Shown here piece after piece: positions 44,167 to 57,554 of a stretch of 64,000 nt of DNA. A program made the translations under genes and the position numbers. The notes beneath the pieces were generated by a model. It had not been told where the DNA came from. It saw only the letters and a list, made by a program, of their open reading frames with translations, and did no database searches. Source of the DNA: Hymenopellis radicata (Eukaryota; Basidiomycota; Agaricomycetes; Agaricales; Physalacriaceae); contig JADNRX010000006.1 of NCBI GenBank assembly GCA_015501595.1, forward strand, positions 1 to 64,000, given 5' to 3'. Position 1 is the first letter of the stretch. Every line of letters starts with the position of its first letter.

Positions 44167-45368
44167 ATGATCTTCGCATCCACTGTCGTTTTGTCCTTGT
44201 TGGCCGTGGCCAATGCAGTCCCCAAGCCCCGTGCGGCCAGCTGCACATTCCCCCAGCCCGCTTCGTCCACGTCTCTTCTGAGCCAATGACTATCGCTGCA
44301 GGGCAATCTTTTGATGTATGTTCTCGCTTCCTTTCCTTTTTCATTTGAAAGTTCATCATTTCATAGGGCGGTAATGTTAGGTATGACCGCGGCACTAAGT
44401 GCGGTGGTGGGGAGGGCGGCGAGGGCGACGCAGTCTTCTTGTTGAAAGATGGTGCTAGCCTTTCCAACGTCGTCATTGTAGGCGATCAATAGTCTTCATT
44501 TGAGATGTATGACTGACTCGTCCTCTTTAGGGTGCTGACCAAGGAGAGGGTGTTCACTGCTTGGGCTCGTGCACTTTGACTAACGGTGAGTGTTCATTGC
44601 CTACTTTGTACGAACCATCATTCTCATTAACCGACAGTCTGGTTTGGTACGCAGTTCTTTTTCAACGACGACGCCATAACTGATATTCACAATCCCTCCC
44701 GTCAGAGGACGTATGTGAGGTAAATCAGCCAATTGATCAGATAGACAGGCACTCATAGTTCCAGGATGCTATCACGATGAAGCAAACGTCTGGTACTTCT
44801 TACATTAAGGGCGGAGGAGCAAAGCACGCCGGCGACAAAGTAGTTCAACACAACGGTGGTGGCACAGTTGTCATCGACAGCTTCTGCGTAAGTTTCCGTC
44901 TCTCATGAAAGCTAGCTCAACCATAGCTGACGCTCGTCATAGGTGCAAGACTTCGGCAAATTGTACAGGAGTTGCGGAAACTGTGATGACATGTACGAAA
45001 GGGTGCGTTCCGCCTTTACTTCTCTGTCATCCAATTGCCAATGCTTCCGCCTTATTAGCACGTCGCAATCACCAACGTGATTGCTGAAAGTGGTGGCGAT
45101 CTCGCTGGTATCAACTCCAACGTAAGTCTTCGATGGTTGTTGCGAATTTTCGATGTTCCTCACACCCAAATAGTACGGTGACACCGCCACCATTGACATG
45201 GAGTGAGTTGGAATCCCCTTTCGTTCAACATACATCTTACGCATTTTCCATAGTTCTGTCACGGCCTCCGATGTCAACAGCATCTGCACCACCTATCAAG
45301 GGAACGACACTGGTGATGAGCCGAAGTCGCTCACCAAGAACCAAGCCAACCAGTATTGCCAGTTCTAG
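44167..45368 (+). CDS. Pectate lyase, PL3 family (frame break in exon 1)
   Basis: Secreted enzyme cleaving de-esterified pectin by beta-elimination with Ca2+; acts on plant walls. Signal peptide MIFASTVVLSLLAVANAVPK. Family blocks: [151 protein letters not shown]. About nine exons, one only 14 bases long (44706-44719). Catalytic-site Lys/Arg residues are within GGGAKHAGDK and GKLYRSC. Near 44278-44284 the frame shifts: FPQPASSTS runs into a stop while EPMTIAAG is in another frame. Either a single indel error or a newly broken gene. Stop TAG 45366-45368. Confidence 0.82.
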
Positions 45369-45852
45369 ATGGATTAAATGCGACCTAGTCTGTAGCACCT
45401 CATATACCACCTTAATACCACCCTAATACCTTTAATACCACCCAATAATTCCTTGCCTGGTCATTTCAGAACTCTGTGTACGAATATCCTGCTAACATTT
45501 GGAAAAAGGAATCGGTAGTCGTTGGTCTCCGGGTGAAAAAAGAGCACAAGAGATTGCACAAACATATGACGATACCCGGCGGATGGGGTCATATACTTCT
45601 GGGAGATTCTCAGAGATATCTCGAAAGCTCAGGACACGTATTTTCACTGGGTTCTGCATTGCTGTACTGTTGAGGAAATTTAATGAAGATCACTGGCTAT
45701 GATCGTTTTGAATTTGCATAACACCCACGTGGTGACTTGCGTCGCGTCTACGGACAAGCACGCCATTCTAGTGGGAATGTTGCACAATTTTAGCCAATTA
45801 AAGCAGATAAAAGGGCGGCTGGTCTTGAACCTTATCGATATCAGCTCCCATC
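45369..45852. other. Spacer with a short degenerate repeat
   Basis: Nothing coding seen. At about 45405-45443 the motif TAATACCACC or close variants recur four times in a row, of unknown role. The right end is the promoter of the sulfhydrylase gene. Confidence 0.5.
45405..45443. repeat. Short tandem repeat of TAATACC(ACC)
   Basis: Consecutive units read ATACCACCT, TAATACCACCC, TAATACCTT, TAATACCACCC. It lies about 40 bases beyond the pectate lyase stop codon, so it is probably in its 3' UTR. Confidence 0.6.
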
Positions 45853-47516
<1,664 letters not shown>

Positions 47517-47731
47517 GTAGACGAAGTACATATGTAGACGAGGGTGTAAATGTATTCTGTATCTAAATGCTGTTTTAAATCTGTTCACTACGCGATCGCG
47601 ATCGTTACATAAGACCATCATGACTTGAACTTGTACCACGATGAGAGTATAGTTATCGTAAGTATGTGGTACGGCTTTAACCCTGGCTCCCTTTGCTGAT
47701 ATATCGGTAAGGATGACATTACGTTTACCTC

Positions 47732-49324
47732 ATGGCGCTCAAACGATACACCAAGGCCATTGACTCGACCATCCCCGTCCCCGCGTTGCTCTATGCCGAT
47801 GAACGACTGTTTTCCTCCCAGTTTGGCATCGGTATCTACGATGGGTTAGGCATATGCTATTCGCGAGAATTCACGCTGATAATGCGCAGGCAGTACAAAG
47901 CAATGAATCATCAGTCGGGCACCATACACGTATCATCCCATCGCCTGTTTTTCACCGATAACCAGACCAACTCTTTTGCCCTGGATCTCTCGCTTATTAC
48001 CCAGACAGAGTACTACGCTGGGCTATTCACGTCGTCGTCAAAGGTCACCCTCCGTCTCGATTCAGAGACGCCACCACCATCCGACAACGACGAGGCAGAC
48101 AGCTGGGTATGTCATGTCTGCGGGCAGCGCAATCGTCGGGGCGCCACACTGTCTGTGTCGCGTGTATGCACACTGTGTGGTGTACAGCGCCAATCCGAGC
48201 CTTCAAAGCCGTCGACTCCTGTTCCCCCGGAAACAGACGGTTTCGCTTGTCCTGCGTGCACTTTCATAAACGACCGTTCAAGGACCAGTTGTGAGATCTG
48301 CACGACGGAGCTGCCGATACCTCTCGCACCAGAAGCATCCCTGATCAAACTCAGCTTTCGCAAGGGCGGAGATAAAGCGCTGTATTCTGTGCTCAAGGCG
48401 TGTCTCAAGACCAAGGCATGGGAGGTACGTGATCTCTTACGCACCTTTACGCCGTTCTGATTCATGTATAGACCGAGACGCACGTCAACGACCCGCTTCC
48501 CTCTGGCTCTGGAATTTGTAAGTCGTGTGACCGTCGCGACGTCTACCAAGGCTCACCTGCCTACAGCTGGCATAATGCAAACTGTCGAAAACTCCCATCA
48601 GGGCTTGGAATCGAACATGAAGGATGCTTTGCAGGACTTGGAAGCCTTAATGTTGAAAGCCAAGGACATGGTCAAGCTGGCGGCCGACTTGAATGAACGC
48701 CTGACTGCAACCTCTGCCAACAACTCATCCGAGCCAGAAGAAGCTACCTTCATCCGCTCATCCCTTTCGCAACTTGGTCTGCAGATGGACAACGCTCCAG
48801 TGACCCTCGATATGATGCGAGATGAGCGTGAATGGATGAATCAACTAGCGCGCGAATTGGCACGCGTTTTACAAACTGTCATGAAGGGCCGAGGAATCAT
48901 CGCGCTAGACGAGGTGTGGGGCGGATGGAATCGTGCTCGTGGCGTAGCCTTGATACCGCCGTCCACGTTCCTTCAAGTCCTGCCTAATCTTCCCCAGTTT
49001 ACTGTCCCCACCATACAGTCACGACGACTCCCTTCTGGGCTGACAGTTTTGCATACGCCACCGTATTCCCATGTGGCCTTTTCGGCGCGTTTATCTGGCT
49101 ATTTAACGCTAAATGGACCAAAGACGACAGCAGATATTGCCAAGGAAGAGGAGATAACTATTGCATTGGCAGAGGGGATGGTTGACGCCGTCGAACAAGA
49201 TGGTCAGGTTTGTAGAGACGATCCTATCTGTGCGATCAAGGACCAAGGACAGATAATAGGCGGGGTTATACAGTGGTGGCCTTGCGCACTCTTCAACGGC
49301 TACGTGTATGACGGGCAACAGTAA
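47732..49324 (+). CDS. VPS36: ESCRT-II subunit Vps36 with GLUE and two NZF fingers
   Basis: Endosomal sorting of ubiquitinated cargo to multivesicular bodies. The N-terminal split GLUE domain starts ALKRYTKAIDSTIPVPALLY and IHVSSHRLFFTDNQTNSFAL; two Npl4-type zinc fingers interrupt it: WVCHVCGQRNRRG...CTLCG and FACPACTFINDRSRTSCEIC. The GLUE fold then resumes (LIKLSFRKGGDKALYSVLKA), followed by the helical EAP45 part (MKDALQDLEALMLKAKDMVK) and winged helices (LPSGLTVLHTPPYSHVAF). Introns: after IYDG, after KAWE and after GSGI, plus a possible one near the end (from 49208) that has no stop, so both spliced and unspliced forms stay open. Two NZF fingers match the yeast protein; animal Vps36 lacks them. 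Stop TAA 49322-49324. Confidence 0.9.
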
Positions 49325-49357
49325 CATTATTCAATATCTACTTATAGACTAACGACT

Positions 49358-50291
49358 TTACACGGACACAGTTGAATCGGGATCTTCGGGTATTTGAGTG
49401 TAGCTGGGTGGTGCAGTTGAGTATGGACATATCTTGTCCTGTGGATGCTCGTGTTCTAGTGTGCGGTATTCGCTCCCCTGGTCGTCCGACTGGCTGATCT
49501 CGTCTCGATCTGCGTCGACTTGATTCATGAAAGTCCATGCGTAGTTATCCCTCTTTTCCGAACTCATTCCACTGCATGCCCCTTCAGAAGATCCTCCAAT
49601 ACGAGAGACCTGTAACACGGTCAGCTTGCGACAATCTGGGGGGTGAACGCCACTAACGTTACTATGCATGCCTCTAGTAATCTTATATCTCGAACCTTGA
49701 AATCCAGCTGGGTATACTCGTACTTGCGTATTCGCAATTCTGCTACTTCGGGCAGTGTTTCGTGCACTCGACTCTCCCACATGTCGCGCTTTACGCCACA
49801 CCAGTCGACGAGGGTGAATACTTCGTAATCTTCTGTGCACCATTCGTATTTCCTTCCCCCAGGAAGCACGAAGGCCATACTAATTGATGAGTCTACGAAC
49901 ACTAGCGATGAGGACGTGAGACGACTTACTCGGAGTCAAGTATATTTCCCCACCCGGTAAGCCTCTTCCCTTTCCGACCAAACAGCCCAACTTGGTCGTT
50001 GAATGCGGTTTTGTGGCCTCGCGAGAACTTTATCGACCCGAGGGGCTTTTTGTCAGATGTGCGTGTGATTACAGTAGGCTGCCAAGCTCAACGTTAGCTG
50101 GATGATAGGAGGTGCCGCGGCGGACGTACTCTGTCTTTGAATGTGTTGCTCCAAAAGTGATCATCATCTTCGTCGTACAGCTTGTAAACGACATGATTAT
50201 CGTCGTCTAGAACAAAGCCAGATTTGTAGTGTTTGTCTTGTTGGAAGTAGAAGGAGCGCATGGTGGGGAGGTAGCAGGGGTGGTAAGTCAT
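49358..50291 (-). CDS. Hypothetical protein, DUF6593-like
   Basis: Basidiomycete-type protein of unknown function. Start ATG 50291 (MTYHPCYLPTMRSFYFQQDK). The core, about 170 residues, reads as a beta-rich lipid-binding-like fold: GFVLDDDNHVVYKLYDEDDD, PTVITRTSDKKPLGSIKFSR, VLPGGRKYEWCTEDYEVFTL, VAELRIRKYEYTQLDFK, recalling DUF6593 and more distantly LURP-one/tubby-like proteins. An acidic, low-complexity C-terminus follows (SQSDDQGSEYRTLEHEHPQD) ending in PPSYTQIPEDPDSTVSV, with a PPxY motif that could bind WW-domain ubiquitin ligases. Four exons. No membrane segment. Stop at 49358, only 33 bases from the stop of the convergent VPS36 gene. Confidence 0.7.
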
Positions 50292-52089
50292 GTCGACGTT
50301 GATACTCAATTGTAAGACTGCGCGTGGTTTATATACCGCTCAAGAGCGGTGAAATGTTTCAAATTTCGGTTGGTCGATCGACGTGGCGGTGACTCCAGCC
50401 TTCTCCAGCCTGTGAGAGGCATATGAAAAAGGGGAGGATCTGCACAGACATTAGTATACACAGGCATGAGTGCCTGAGACTCCTGAGCTTCGATGGGGGA
50501 CGTGTGATGAATCTCTCACTTTTGTCTGAGGGAAAGTGTACGGGGGAACTCGGTCTACCTAGAAGCGCGCTGTGGGAATGGGCACACATGCGATCCGATT
50601 GAACATATAAGCGTCGGTGCCGCCAGCGCGTACTCGCTAGGTAAATTGACTGCGCCACACAGAGTAAACCTGATCCCCATCTCTAGAACCATTGTAGTAT
50701 TGTGCGTTAACGAAGGTAATCATCACAAGGCGGCATAGGTACTCTACTTTGCTTGAGAGACTAGTGGGATGATTGTGCTACGAGTTGAGCTTCCAAGTCA
50801 GCGATCCTCGCGTCAGGTATATGGCCAAAGCGTCGTCCTTCTTGTCCAGAGGCGCCAAAGTCTCGTCCTTCTTGGCCAAAGCTTCGGCCTTCTTGGCCAA
50901 AGCTTCGTCCTTCTGGGTGAGCTCAGCTTGCAGTGGCCCGAATTCTTCCTCCCTTTTGTGAAATAAGTGATGATTGACGGTTAGCAAAATGAGGGACACA
51001 GCGAGGACACCTGACTTAGACTACTCGCAGTACTTGCACTTTGGAAGCAAAGCACTCGGCGCCGACTCTGACTGGCGCAGCAATGGGCCTTTCGCGTTCA
51101 TCCTTGACCAACTGCGGTGAGCGAATGGTGTCTGGGAACAAGCGCATCTTCCACGTATCATTAGTTATAACCCAGGAGCCCATCATCTGCAATCGTGAAG
51201 AGGTTCAGCGGTCTCTTCGGCGCACATCAAGATGATGGTATCCTCTGTACACCTCGCGAACCAGTAGCAATTGGTTATACTTGTGCGCTTCCTCGTGCAC
51301 CACGTTCATGATGGCGCGCCAGTTTCTCCAAGTTGAAGTGCGTCTCGTGAGCGGAGGCGGCTCCTTCGCCAAGGGATGAATGCAGATTTGTCATCCCAAG
51401 CGTCGCCCTCCAAGTCGGACGAGGGACTCCCTCACGCCGGCATCTGGGCGCCGGAGTGGCTGCGGCCGTTTTATCTGCGACGAGGACAGATGGTGGATTC
51501 AGACACGACGCCGCCAGAAACGACACTGGTCGAGGTGATCATGCTACCAGGAATGGTGAGAGTAAGCAACGATACTCGTCAGACAGCTAGCTGCCGTCGG
51601 GAGTGACCCAGGCGACGTAGACAATCATATACTCGTGGTATGGGACCTCCGGAGATTTACAGAACCCGATTTTGGTGACTGTGTTCTCGAGGAAGAGGTT
51701 GACGCCAAGGTACTCGCACTCGGGGCGAAAGATCTCCAGAAGTTTGCCAGGCTTCGATTGGAGAAGAGGTACACGTGGCGGGGAGTAGGATGAGGCGCAG
51801 ATGTATCCTGAAGTCTCTGCGCCGAAAAAAAACTCACAGTGATTGAAGACAGATGCGTGCTGGCTATCGGGCACCCGTAATATAACCGTAGAGATACGGC
51901 CATAGTTTGGACTCCAAGCAGTCTCAGCAAAGTCTCAGTGTACCTTTGTGACCCAGGGCTGACTCGTTGAATTCACTGACATGCGTCACAGAGGATAAAC
52001 CAAAACCCCATCTCTAGAAGCATTGTACAGCAGTAGTATTGTGCGAAAACATAAAAGTACAACAATAACTTAGCGTCCGTTCGATACCG
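50292..52089. other. Mostly unassigned region between DUF6593-like and STE7 genes
   Basis: The left part is promoter. A doubtful minus-strand gene (50778-51903) is listed separately. Nothing else recognised; no repeats or RNA genes seen. Confidence 0.4.
50778..51903 (-). CDS. Possible unknown multi-exon gene with coiled-coil tail
   Basis: Open pieces on the minus strand look protein-like and can be linked by plausible introns. Pieces: MAVSLRLYYGCPIASTHLSS (from ATG 51903), LLEIFRPECEYLGVNLFLEN and YHEYMIVYVAWVTPD (about 51710-51600); WRAIMNVVHEEAHKYNQLLL and REVYRGYHHLDVRRRDR (about 51315-51210); WKMRLFPDTIRSPQLVKDER (about 51150-51080). The last is followed by a 72-base intron and a heptad-like Lys/Glu coiled coil (EALAKKAEALAKKDETLA) to a stop at 50778. 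Between pieces there are stops that I cannot all place in introns, so it may be a relic. No family recognised. Treat the boundaries as rough. Confidence 0.3.
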
Positions 52090-53426
52090 TCAAAGTGTCG
52101 CCGCCCATGCCTTAAGATCAATGGGGTCATTCCGTGCCATTTCTATCCACTTGAATTGCTAACACGAAATGAGCGCTCGACAATTGGGTTGATGGAGAGA
52201 AATAAAACTTACAATCAGCGTCCTCGGCGTGCCTCTAAGCCCTGCATTCTTATCAAGACACGAGTCGACAAACTCTGCTGCCTCTGCGGGGAAGCGCCGA
52301 GTGCCGTCGGGAGTGACATCCATCAACCGGGGCGCGGGCTCTTTGACGATTTGGTGCATGAGCTCGATGATGCTCATGGTGAGTTTTGAGCCGTGCAAAG
52401 AGACACCGCGACTTTTCCGCCTGCTCACGGGTGATGTTGGTGCGGCGGGGCGGAGATAGTCATCGTCGTCGCCTTCGTCGTCGGAATATGAGTCGTTGAA
52501 GGGGAATCGGCCGTGTGCGAGTTCAATGAGCGTTATGCCAAGGGACCACACGTCGGACTTGATCGAGTAGTCGCCGCCTTGGATTCGTTCGGGCTGGAAC
52601 GAGGTGAGGAAGAGTGAAGCAAAAGGATATGCAACGTACGCTCATGTATATGGAGGTCCCTACAAAGGAATTTGCGATTGAATTTATGAGTTCTCCGGAC
52701 ACGCCAAAGTCGCATAGCTTGATTTCGCCAGACGAGTTGAGAAGGATGTTGGAGGGCTTGATGTCTAGTACGGGATGAGAGGGGATGAGATGACGGTGAA
52801 GGAAAAGTTACCGCGGTGAATGATTCGATGGACATCGTAGAGATAGCCCAAGCCTTCGAGGACACAAATGGCGACCTTGCCGACGACGCGTATGTCTACG
52901 GCGCCAATGCTCTTGTAGACGCCGTCAAAGGAACGCTTGTCCATATACTCCATGCAGATACAGATGTTAGGCTCTGTGAGATACGCGCCAAAGGACGTGA
53001 CAATGTAGGGCGAGTTGCAGTCGTGCATGATATGGAGTTCGCGCAGAATCTGCTTGCGGACAGCTGGTTTGGCGTCGATCAAGACGATCTGCAGGGACCG
53101 TCAGCATCGAGGGTATGTGAAGGGGAGGCACTACCTTCTTTGCCATGATCAGACCGCTTGGGATATGCTCGACCTTCATGACGCTACCGCCGTTTCCGAG
53201 GCCGAGCTCCTCGATGTTACGAAAGTCCTCGTTTTTGAGAGGTCCAAAGCGCTTGCGACTAGCAGCTGGCATCTGAAAGACCAGCCAAGGTGTTTGTAAT
53301 GGCAGAGCGTATACCAGTCTGTTGTGGAGTTGCCAAGTGTGACTGGGAAGGAGAGAGCTCTTGAGATGCCGGGTCAGCTGGTAGCTGTAGTGCTTTAAAG
53401 TTTCTCTTCTTTCTAAGAGTCGACAT
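52090..53426 (-). CDS. STE7: MAP kinase kinase, STE7/FUZ7 class
   Basis: Dual-specificity kinase of the mating/filamentation MAPK pathway. Start ATG 53426: [20 protein letters not shown], a basic-plus-LxL stretch that fits a MAPK docking site. Kinase landmarks: P-loop GLGNGGSV, catalytic Lys in [41 protein letters not shown], activation loop [38 protein letters not shown]. An insert with an acidic run ([11 protein letters not shown]) and SRRKSRG precedes the last helices, then [20 protein letters not shown] and WAATL, TGA 52090-52092. Five introns in frame. The N-terminal exon is out of frame with the kinase: after GLSDASC the frame meets TAG while [13 protein letters not shown] is one base off (about 53262-53266). 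A start at ATG 53272 would give an intact kinase without the docking segment. Confidence 0.87.
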
Positions 53427-53491
53427 GACAAGAAAGAGAGGGATGCGCGTTGACAGGGTAACAGCTGATTACGGCTTGCTTTCGATCCACC
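53427..53491. promoter_or_regulatory. Very short divergent promoter, STE7 / PTPA
   Basis: Only 65 bases separate the two outward start codons. It is GC-balanced, without an obvious TATA box. The 5' leaders must be very short, or transcription of each gene starts inside the other gene's leader. Confidence 0.5.
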
Positions 53492-54803
53492 ATGATACCC
53501 TCTAAAAAGATTTTATCCCCGGAACAACTACAGGCTTTCCAGTCGTCGTCAACGTACAGCACAGTCATCACCTACATCGAGGAGCTCAACGAGACCGTCG
53601 TCGGAGCAAAGCTGACTGATCAATGTGAGGCGTCGACCGTGCGTTGGCCTTTCTCCACTCATTTCGTTCGTCCTCAGTACATCTGTAGAGCGTTCAATCT
53701 CTCCTTGACATTCTTGATGCTGTGGAACATATTGCAAAGGAAACGCCACCGGTAGAGAACGCCGCTTCGCGATTTGGCAATCCGGCATTTCGTACTTTTT
53801 ACGACAAGATTGCAGAGGTATGTCTCTCCCGGCTGCTTTCACAGCTTTCGTAATCTGGCGTCTAGTCATCACCATCGTTACATGCCTCCATCCCGAATCT
53901 ACCCCAAGACGCCATCGAAGAAGTATCCACATATTTCAACGAGTCATGGGGAAACAGAGGGCGCATCGACTATGGCAGCGGAATGGAGCTCAACTTTTTA
54001 TGTTGGATGTATGTGATGTGGACTTTGCATCTTCTTGCTGTTAACCTCAATCCAGGATATGCCTTGAACGTCTTGGTGTGTTACAAGCCTCCGATCACAA
54101 AGCACTAGTGTTGCGTATTTTTTGGAGATACATCCAGGTGATGCGCGTATTGCAATCAACATATTGGTTGGAACCGGCTGGCTCCCACGGAGTATGGGGC
54201 TTGGATGACTATCATTTCCTCCCCTTCCTCTTTGGCTCAGGCCAATTACGAGGTCACAAATACATTCGTCCTAGGGCCATTCATGACGCGGAGGTTGTTG
54301 AAGAGTATGCCAAAGACTACATGTATTTTGCTTGCATACAGTTCATCAACTCGGTACGCGTTCATCCACTCTTCAGCTGCTTCACTGACACGCGACTAGA
54401 TCAAAACCGCATCTTTACGATGGCACTCGCCAATGTTAGACGATATATCGGCCGTTAAAACATGGGATAAAGTTAATAGTGGAATGTTGAAGATGTATCG
54501 CGCCGAGGTTATGGGGAAACTCCCAGTCATGCAACACTTCCTCTTCGGGAGTGACAACTTGCTTGGATACGATGGCCCACCACCTCCAGATTCTGGTGCG
54601 TCTCCGTCGAATATATTTTCTACTGCTTCTCAAGTTTTCTCAAAGCTCAAACGGACGAGCATGGGCACATCCACATCAAGAACGAATGGGGAGATTGCTG
54701 TGGTATACCTGTGCCGAGTGCGTTTGCGGCTGCGGCTATGGAAGCCAAAGAGCCTGGTGCTCCTCTCCAGGGTAAAGGGATAAGACCTGTTCCGTTTGAT
54801 TAG
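53492..54803 (+). CDS. PP2A activator, PTPA/RRD family (peptidyl-prolyl isomerase)
   Basis: Activates protein phosphatase 2A catalytic subunits and has prolyl isomerase activity. Start ATG 53492 ([20 protein letters not shown]). Core blocks: [137 protein letters not shown]. Splicing out an intron after PPPPDS brings in [20 protein letters not shown] and [13 protein letters not shown], the usual basidiomycete tail, ending PVPFD, TAG 54801-54803. Six introns. Without the last splice the frame would run into an unrelated tail. RRD1 and RRD2 types cannot be separated with certainty; the [13 protein letters not shown] tail recalls RRD2-type entries. Confidence 0.9.
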
Positions 54804-55100
54804 GTCGCAAGCAAATACTAGCAGATGTCAAGAATAGTCGTAGAAGAGGGCAAAATATGTAATATTATCGCGGACTATTAAAGATATTGTATCATGTTCG
54901 GTCAATAGTGGATTTAGAGGCTGTAACGTGCACCGACCAACGAAGGTGATGACCAAAAGCGGAAGCTGCGACAATGTCACGAAATTCGTCACACTTGTCC
55001 TGCGGAACGCTCACCATCCCGAGGCCGGATTATCATCCGTCTGCCTATGAGCGTTGGATATCGACCAGCATAACTCTTGCAACAGCGCGTTTTGCCTGTT

Positions 55101-57554
55101 ATGGACGTCGTCAAAGCCGTGGAGACCTATGTCACCAAATTAGTGTCCGAGCCTTCGGCCATGAAGGTTCTCTTGCTGGATTCCCATACGGTGTGTGGCG
55201 TACTTCCTCCCCATTTCGCGTTCTAAAACATGACATTAGACACCGATAGTCTCCCTTGCATCCACACAGTCGGTTCTGCTGTCCCACCAAGTCTATTTAA
55301 CCGACCGAATCGACAACAAGAAGCGGGACCGGATGGCACATATGAAATGTGTCTGCTTCCTCCATGCCTCAGAAGAAAGCCTCGAAGCTCTGGCCTTGGA
55401 GCTCCGGGAACCCAAGTATTCAGAGTACTACTTGTGTCAGTCGGTGAATCTCCTGCTGGCTATAGCGTCTGACAACTCGTTTGTTCAACGTCCATCACAG
55501 ACTTTACCAACATCCTAAGTAAGACTGTCATTGAGCTGCTAGCGGAAGTGGACGAGTATGAAGTTGTTCGGGAGGTACAGGTACGTGCTGTGGGCCATCG
55601 ACACGTATGCAGGACCTTGACAGACCCGAAGGAATATTTCGCAGATTACGCGCCATTATTACCGTCGCTGTTCTCTCTCAACCATACACCCAATGCTCAA
55701 CGACCGCTATATGGATCCAGCCCCAATTCGTGGCATCCCGCCGCGCTCGAACGATCGGTTCAAGGGATTGCTGCGGTTCTTCTCAGCTTGAAGAAGAAGC
55801 CCATAATACGATATGAGAAGATGAGTGGGATGGCAAAGAAGCTGGCTGGAGAGATACAGGTACGTGTCACTGTTCCTCCGTGCGGCAGGTTCTGACGGCA
55901 TCATTAGCATCGCATGCAATCCGAATCCTCGTTATTCGACTTCAGGCTAACACAAGTTCCGCCCCTCCTTCTCATATTGGACAGGAGGAACGACCCGGTC
56001 ACTCCTCTGCTCTCCCAATGGACATATCAAGCCATGGTCCATGAACTATTGGGAATACAAAATGGACGCATTGATTTAAGTATGGTTCCTGATATCGGAG
56101 CAGAGCTATCCGTGAGTTAAACATATAGCGTCTCGCCGTCTTCCTAACATCGAGTAGGAAATAACACTTACGACCTCAACGGACCCTTTCTTTCAAGCTC
56201 ACTACCTCGCTACGTTTGGAGATCTCGGAACCTCACTGAAGAATTATGTTCAATCGTACCAGTCGCGCTCGCTCGCTCAATCACCATCATCAATCAATTC
56301 CATCGCTGACATGAAGCGATTCGTGGAAGAGTACCCGGAATTCAGGAAGTTGGGCGGGAATGTTAGCAAACATGTGGCGTTGGTGGGCGAGCTGAGTCGA
56401 TTGGTTGGTAGGGATAAGCTGCTTGAAGTCGGAGAGGTGGAACAGGGACTAGCAACGAGTGCCGGTGCCGATTACAAGGTAATGTCGCCTGCCAAAGATG
56501 GAGACAATGTTAACGCTTGTACACAGAGCGTGCAAGACATCGTAACGGACAACGGCGTGGCACCTTGGAATAAGCTTCGAGTTGTGATTCTATACGCTCT
56601 ACGCTATCAGAAACTCCAGACTGGTAACGTCGCTTCTCTGATTAACCTCATGCTCGCGAACGGCGTTTCTCGAGAAGACGCTAGGGTGCGTTCCTTTTTG
56701 TACTTTATTGACAGCACTGTTTGACGCGACTTAGCTGGTATATGTTTTCCTAAACATTGCCGGCTCAGATCAACGACAAGACGACTTGTTCTCCACCGAG
56801 TCGTTACTCGCGAAAGGACGGTCTGCTCTGAAAGGCTTGAAGGTGTGTGTCTTCGCGTACATGTGTTACAGACCGACTTAATCCGCGCAGGGCGTTGAGA
56901 ACGTGTACACGCAACATACACCACATTTATCGCAGACTTTGGAGAACGTGTTCAAGGGGAGATTGAAAGAAACAAGCTATCCTTTCCTGGAAAGTCCTGG
57001 ACCTAATGCAAGTCTACAAAGGTAATTGGTGCATTTTGATCTCCAATTACTAGTCTAACAAACTCGTCAGACCGCAAGATGTCATTATATTCATGATTGG
57101 CGGGACTACGTACGAAGAAGCGAGGACTGTAACTCTACTGAACCAGCAGCCTTCGGCACCAGCTGGAGGTGGCAATGCGGGAGCCGGAGCGGGTGTGCGA
57201 TTGCTACTTGGAGGCACTTGCGTGCACAACTCTTCCTCGTGAGATTTCTTTCCTGTGTAGCATATGCAATCGCTCACACGCGTCCGCAGATACATCGAGA
57301 TGGTGCGACACGCCGCGACATCGTTCCCTGCTTCTGTATATGAACCGCCACCTGAATCCGCATCGAATGCACCTGCGCTCAATCTGAATTTGGGTGGGGT
57401 TAATGTGAGTCTGGGCGGCCCGGGCGGGTCTGGGGTGTACAGAACTAGTGGCGACTCGGGAGTTGGTGTTCAGGCCGACGGGATTCGGGATGGAGTGCTC
57501 AACTTGCTTGGCAAGGTTAAGCAAGGGGTGGATCGGATCGCGACGCCTCAGTAG
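55101..57554 (+). CDS. VPS45: Sec1/Munc18-family vacuolar sorting protein Vps45
   Basis: SM protein that binds Tlg2-type syntaxin and controls fusion at the TGN and endosomes. Start ATG 55101 ([20 protein letters not shown]), then [75 protein letters not shown]-like [60 protein letters not shown]. Central helices [20 protein letters not shown] and [14 protein letters not shown]. Domain 3: [57 protein letters not shown]. About ten exons. The C-terminus is longer than in yeast, with Gly-rich [16 protein letters not shown] and a helix [18 protein letters not shown]. Stop at 57552-57554. No frame break found. Confidence 0.92.

Noticed and set aside
54600..54783. Alternative C-terminus of the PP2A activator ([11 protein letters not shown]...)
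   Set aside because: This is intron plus wrong frame; splicing after PPPPDS yields the family tail with [11 protein letters not shown].
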